64,000 nt of DNA from Oceanobacillus manasiensis (GTDB taxonomy: Bacteria > Bacillota > Bacilli > Bacillales > Amphibacillaceae), in contig NZ_CCDL010000001.1 of the NCBI RefSeq assembly GCF_000724085.1, positions 310,001-374,000 of the forward strand. The letters run 5' to 3'. This document shows, piece by piece, positions 61,137 through 64,000 of the stretch (position 1 is the stretch's first letter; each line of letters opens with the position of its first letter). A program made the position numbers and the translations under genes. The notes under the pieces were generated by a model. That model did not search any database, had not been told where the DNA came from, and saw only the letters and a list, made by a program, of their open reading frames with translations.

Positions 61137-61190
61137 CTATGTACAAATAACTCAAACTAGCACTTAAACGCATAACTAGTTGATGGGTTG

Positions 61191-61751
61191 TCAGCTATTA
61201 TAATCATTCATTACTTCTAAAAATGGCTTATCTAACCACAACTCGCATGCATCAGCAGCCTTCTCAATACTTAGCTGTACATCGCTCTGTTCTGCTTTAT
61301 GGAAGTTTCCTAAAACGTAGTCTACTACTGGTACTGGTGTGGTAGGTCTGCCAACCCCGATTCGAACCCGTTTAAATTCCTTTGTACCTAAATGAGAGAT
61401 AGTGGACCTTATTCCATTATGACCTCCATGGCCCCCTTTTTGTCGCAGTCGTATTTTCCCTGGAGGAAGGTCAAGGTCATCATAGATGACAAGGACATCT
61501 TCCACGTCAATGGAATAGTAATCCAGCAGTGGCCTAATCGCATCTCCGGATAGGTTCATATATGTCTGTGGTTCTACGAGAAGCACTTTATTCCCGTTAA
61601 GTGTCTCCATCGCATAATCCGCATTAAATTTAGATTTATTTAAGGACCAGCCATGGCGGCCTAATAATTCATCTATCACCATAAAGCCAGCATTATGTCT
61701 GGTATCCTTATACTTCTTCCCTGGATTACCCAGTCCTACAATACACTTCAT
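61191..61751 (-). CDS. pth: Peptidyl-tRNA hydrolase
   Basis: Recycles peptidyl-tRNA released from stalled ribosomes (spoVC in B. subtilis). 186 residues starting [22 protein letters not shown], with Asn9 and catalytic His19, and [11 protein letters not shown] and VRIGVGRP blocks. Between fin and ctc as in B. subtilis, but with an unusually long gap to ctc. Confidence 0.96.
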   Translation of the reverse strand: MKCIVGLGNPGKKYKDTRHNAGFMVIDELLGRHGWSLNKSKFNADYAMETLNGNKVLLVEPQTYMNLSGDAIRPLLDYYSIDVEDVLVIYDDLDLPPGKIRLRQKGGHGGHNGIRSTISHLGTKEFKRVRIGVGRPTTPVPVVDYVLGNFHKAEQSDVQLSIEKAADACELWLDKPFLEVMNDYNS

Positions 61752-61779
61752 TTTAACGCTTCCCTTTTTTTAAATATAA

Positions 61780-62225
61780 ACGTGTGCTCTTCGCTTTTGT
61801 TCGGCTAGCTACGAGTGCCAGAAACTAGGCGACTTCGCTAATCTCCCTACAATAAAGAAGACTTGCCGATTGGTGTAACCAGAGGCTTAGTCGCACTTAT
61901 ACCCGGAGGGTGAAAGTCATCATCGTTTCGCACAATTAAGGTCGGTCGACTAAATTCGGCCTTGCCGGCCAACGCCGACATACCCCTTTTGCAGGGGCAT
62001 GATTCCTTTTCGCTTTCCAAGCATAAGATTCACTATCATTTTAACATTCGTTAAAATTGAGTTCATCTAATCTCCTACGGTTCAGTCCAAAAGGTTTTCG
62101 GTGGGGCGAGTAATCGCAGCCCCAGTTCGTACGTGGGCCCGGAGGACCCGGGTCATGCCGACGTTGCCCCAGAACGGGGCGTTCTTAGTCGGCCTTCCTT
62201 ATTACGTGTGCTCTTCGCTTTTGTT
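61780..62225. repeat. GC-rich structured element flanked by perfect 22-bp direct repeats
   Basis: Repeats at 61780-61801 and 62204-62225 begin ACGTGTGCTC and end GCTTTTGTT. The interior has several hairpins: CCCC(TTTTGCA)GGGG near 61983, GGGGC/GCCCC near 62103, GCCCC(AGAAC)GGGGC near 62166, and matching GGTCGACTAA/TTAGTCGGCC arms at about 61943 and 62186. It includes an inverted copy (C) of the dispersed repeat. No ORF of note. It fills most of the 61752-62332 gap. Confidence 0.6.
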
Positions 62226-62244
62226 ATAGTTATACAATACAACA

Positions 62245-62270
62245 AACCTCCCTCTTTGGAGAGGGAGGGT
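62245..62270 (-). terminator. terminator of ctc
   Basis: CCTCCCTC and GAGGGAGG arms with TTTGTTGT tail on the minus strand, about 60 bp after the ctc stop codon. Confidence 0.65.
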
Positions 62271-62332
62271 ATATATATTTTCTCTATTAACTATTTTGAT
62301 TAACTAAGCAACGCCTTATCAAGATAGACGTA

Positions 62333-62974
62333 CTACTTATTCTCTTCGTTTAGCGTCTCTGCTTCCGGATCGACTAATTCAGGTTTATCATCGCTGTCTG
62401 GTGCTTCTTCTACATCGTCAAGTGTATCTGGAGCAAGAATTGTTGCAACAGTAGTATCTTGTTCATCTAGAATTTCATAGCTACCTGAAGTTGGTAGGTC
62501 TGCAACAGTTAAGCTTTCTCCGATTTCCAGGGAGCTTATATCCACTGTAATTTCTTCCGGAATACTATTAGGCTTAGCGCGAACCTGTAAAACATATAAA
62601 GGTTGCTGCACTACACCGCCGTCTTTAGAACCTTGTGCCTCGCCTTCAAGACGTAGCGCCACTTCTACATCCATATCCTCAGACATGTTGACTACATAGA
62701 AGTCTGCATGGATTAGCTCGTCCTTAATTGGATCAATTTGATAGTCATGCAGCATTACATCCACTGCTTCACTATTCTCTATATCAAGAGAAATAATAGC
62801 ATTTCTACCTTCATCGCGAACTGTTTTCACTAGTTCAATACTATCAACAGAAATTGCCTTTGGTTCCTTAGCTTGTCCATAAACTACAGCTGGAACTCTT
62901 CCACTGTTTCTTACCTGTTTCGTAGCTGATTTTGTAAGATCTTCTCGGTTTGTTGATTTTAGCTTTACTGCCAT
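62333..62974 (-). CDS. ctc: General stress protein Ctc / 50S ribosomal protein L25
   Basis: Binds 5S rRNA. 213 residues starting MAVKLKSTNREDLTKSATK, eight bases after GGAGGG: an L25 domain (about 3-90), a TL5-like beta domain (about 98-180) and an acidic tail (about 185-213). A sigma-B-type promoter lies between prs and this gene, matching its known general-stress control. Confidence 0.95.
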   Translation of the reverse strand: MAVKLKSTNREDLTKSATKQVRNSGRVPAVVYGQAKEPKAISVDSIELVKTVRDEGRNAIISLDIENSEAVDVMLHDYQIDPIKDELIHADFYVVNMSEDMDVEVALRLEGEAQGSKDGGVVQQPLYVLQVRAKPNSIPEEITVDISSLEIGESLTVADLPTSGSYEILDEQDTTVATILAPDTLDDVEEAPDSDDKPELVDPEAETLNEENK

Positions 62975-63120
62975 ATTCATCACCCTCCAAATTAGTTAAA
63001 AAACTTATTAGTTTTCTCTCTTTTATGTCTCGTGTGTATATTCTTTGCAGTTCCTAGCAACCTTTCGCATGTTTGCTTTAAGGTTTTACTAGCCTTTCTA
63101 AAACAAGGTCCATTAAGATA

Positions 63121-63146
63121 TTACCCATTAAATCAGTCTGCTAAAC
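63121..63146 (-). promoter_or_regulatory. sigma-B promoter of ctc
   Basis: GTTTAG (63141-63146), 14 bp and GGGTAA (63121-63126) fit the sigma-B consensus GTTTAA-N12-15-GGGWAW with one mismatch. It begins three bases after the prs stop codon. Confidence 0.75.
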
Positions 63147-63148
63147 AT

Positions 63149-64000
63149 TTAATCAAACAAAATACTTACGGATTGCAACTCGTGAACTCGAATAATTGCT
63201 TCCCCAATTAACGGTGCAACTGATAGTGGTGTGATTTTATCACTCTTTTTATCATCTGTTAAAGGGATGGAATTTGTAATAACTAATTCCTTGATCTTTG
63301 AGTTATCAATTCTTTCGATTGCTGGACCAGAAAGAACAGGATGTGTACAACAAGCATACACTTCTTTCGCTCCATTTTCTATTAATGCATTTGCTGCAAG
63401 TGTAATGGTGCCCGCTGTATCTATAATATCATCAATTAATATTGCTGTCTTACCTTCAATATTACCTACAATATTCATCACTTCGGCAACATTTGGGCGT
63501 GGCCTACGTTTATCTATAATCCCGATCGGGGCTTTTAGGCGATCTGCCATTTTACGAGCTCGTGTAACACCACCGTGATCTGGGGAAACGATAATAATGT
63601 CATCTAGATTTTTTGCTTCAAAATAATCAGATAGGATAGGAACCCCTTGTAAATGGTCGATAGGGATATCAAAGAACCCTTGAATTTGTGGTGCGTGAAG
63701 ATCAAGTGTAATCACCCTTGTAGCACCAGCTGTTTCAACAAGGTCTGCAACCAGCTTTGCCGCAATTGGTTCACGGGATCTTGCTTTACGATCCTGACGG
63801 GCATAACCATAGTAAGGCATCACAATATTAATAGATTTCGCTGATGCACGCTTTAGCGCATCAATCATAATTAATAATTCCATCAAATGCTCGTTTACTG
63901 GGGAGCATGTTGACTGAACGACATATACATCACAGCCGCGGATACTTTCTTCCAGATTAATCTGAATCTCACCATCACTGAAACGAGTAACTGAACATTT
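63149..64000 (-). CDS. prs: Ribose-phosphate pyrophosphokinase (5' end beyond window)
   Basis: Makes PRPP for nucleotide, histidine and tryptophan synthesis. About 283 codons are present and the frame stays open to the window edge, where [19 protein letters not shown] is read; about 35 N-terminal residues are missing. Visible motifs are [16 protein letters not shown] (ATP loop), [13 protein letters not shown]-type [17 protein letters not shown] and the PRPP loop [12 protein letters not shown]. An internal ATG near 63886 is not the start. Confidence 0.97.
   Translation of the reverse strand, partial: KCSVTRFSDGEIQINLEESIRGCDVYVVQSTCSPVNEHLMELLIMIDALKRASAKSINIVMPYYGYARQDRKARSREPIAAKLVADLVETAGATRVITLDLHAPQIQGFFDIPIDHLQGVPILSDYFEAKNLDDIIIVSPDHGGVTRARKMADRLKAPIGIIDKRRPRPNVAEVMNIVGNIEGKTAILIDDIIDTAGTITLAANALIENGAKEVYACCTHPVLSGPAIERIDNSKIKELVITNSIPLTDDKKSDKITPLSVAPLIGEAIIRVHELQSVSILFD

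Noticed and set aside
61780-62225. Insertion sequence
   Set aside because: Direct repeats are present, but there is no transposase frame and no clear terminal inverted repeats at the ends.
63149-63886. Complete 245-codon prs starting at 63886
   Set aside because: The frame stays open to the window edge with conserved PRPP synthetase sequence, so this ATG is internal.

Overview
The window comes from an AT-rich, endospore-forming Firmicute of the Bacillaceae. The evidence is the conserved spoIIE, spoVT, fin, yabP-yabQ and yabS-yabT sporulation block, sigW-rsiW next to cdaA-cdaR-glmM, a glmS ribozyme, and promoters that fit sigma-A, B, F, G and W. Gene order follows the Bacillus subtilis origin region read backwards. 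Mevalonate-pathway genes and gene content outside the core suggest a salt-tolerant relative such as Oceanobacillus or Virgibacillus; that placement is inference.

Layout. 1-2.6 kb: a siderophore, heme or cobalamin-type ABC importer (ATPase cut by the window edge). 2.9-5.1 kb: glmS with its ribozyme leader. 5.2-8.2 kb: a small DUF2642-like protein, a DUF2812 membrane protein and an S9 peptidase. 8.4-13.5 kb: glmM, cdaR, cdaA, rsiW and sigW (cyclic di-AMP synthesis, amino-sugar supply and envelope stress). 13.5-14.7 kb: a short Spo0E-like phosphatase gene and arginase. 14.9-19.3 kb: a four-gene mevalonate operon. 19.5-20.4 kb: six tRNA genes plus two orphan copies of a tRNA-Lys 5' half. 20.7-22.6 kb: fabI, a ywaF-like gene and a small hypothetical gene. 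22.6-26.0 kb: a compact phage-derived module (amidase, holin, XhlA, ArpU/Xpf-like regulator, Xre repressor, ImmA protease) without any capsid, replication or integrase gene. 26.1-31.6 kb: a complete 16S-23S-5S operon followed by tRNA-Asn and tRNA-Thr. 31.7-39.1 kb: lysS, yazB, folK, folB, folP, cysK, a PrsA-like foldase, hslO and coaX. 39.4-48.1 kb: ftsH, hpt, tilS, yabT, yabS and spoIIE. 48.5-50.6 kb: an accessory marR-MFS efflux pair. 50.6-63 kb: tRNA-Met, yabR, divIC, yabQ, yabP, rqcP, mazG, a SpoVB/YabM-type flippase, spoVT, mfd, fin, pth and ctc. The last feature is prs, cut by the right edge.

How the parts fit. GlmM and GlmS feed UDP-GlcNAc synthesis; CdaA makes c-di-AMP, is controlled by CdaR and binds GlmM in related species. 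SigW/RsiW answers envelope damage. HMG-CoA reductase, mevalonate kinase, phosphomevalonate kinase and mevalonate-PP decarboxylase would convert HMG-CoA to isopentenyl-PP; HMG-CoA synthase and IPP isomerase are not in the window. The sporulation genes carry stage-specific promoters that can be read in the sequence: a 21-bp-spaced spoIIE promoter with a Spo0A box, a sigma-F promoter for fin and a sigma-G promoter for spoVT.

Most noteworthy are the capsid-less lysis module, whose divergent promoter carries an exact LexA core box beside a second palindrome; a family of dispersed structured repeats, including a roughly 445-bp element flanked by perfect 22-bp direct repeats between ctc and pth; three tandem GTTCAT/ATGAAC palindromes before ftsH; and the tRNA-Lys half-gene copies.
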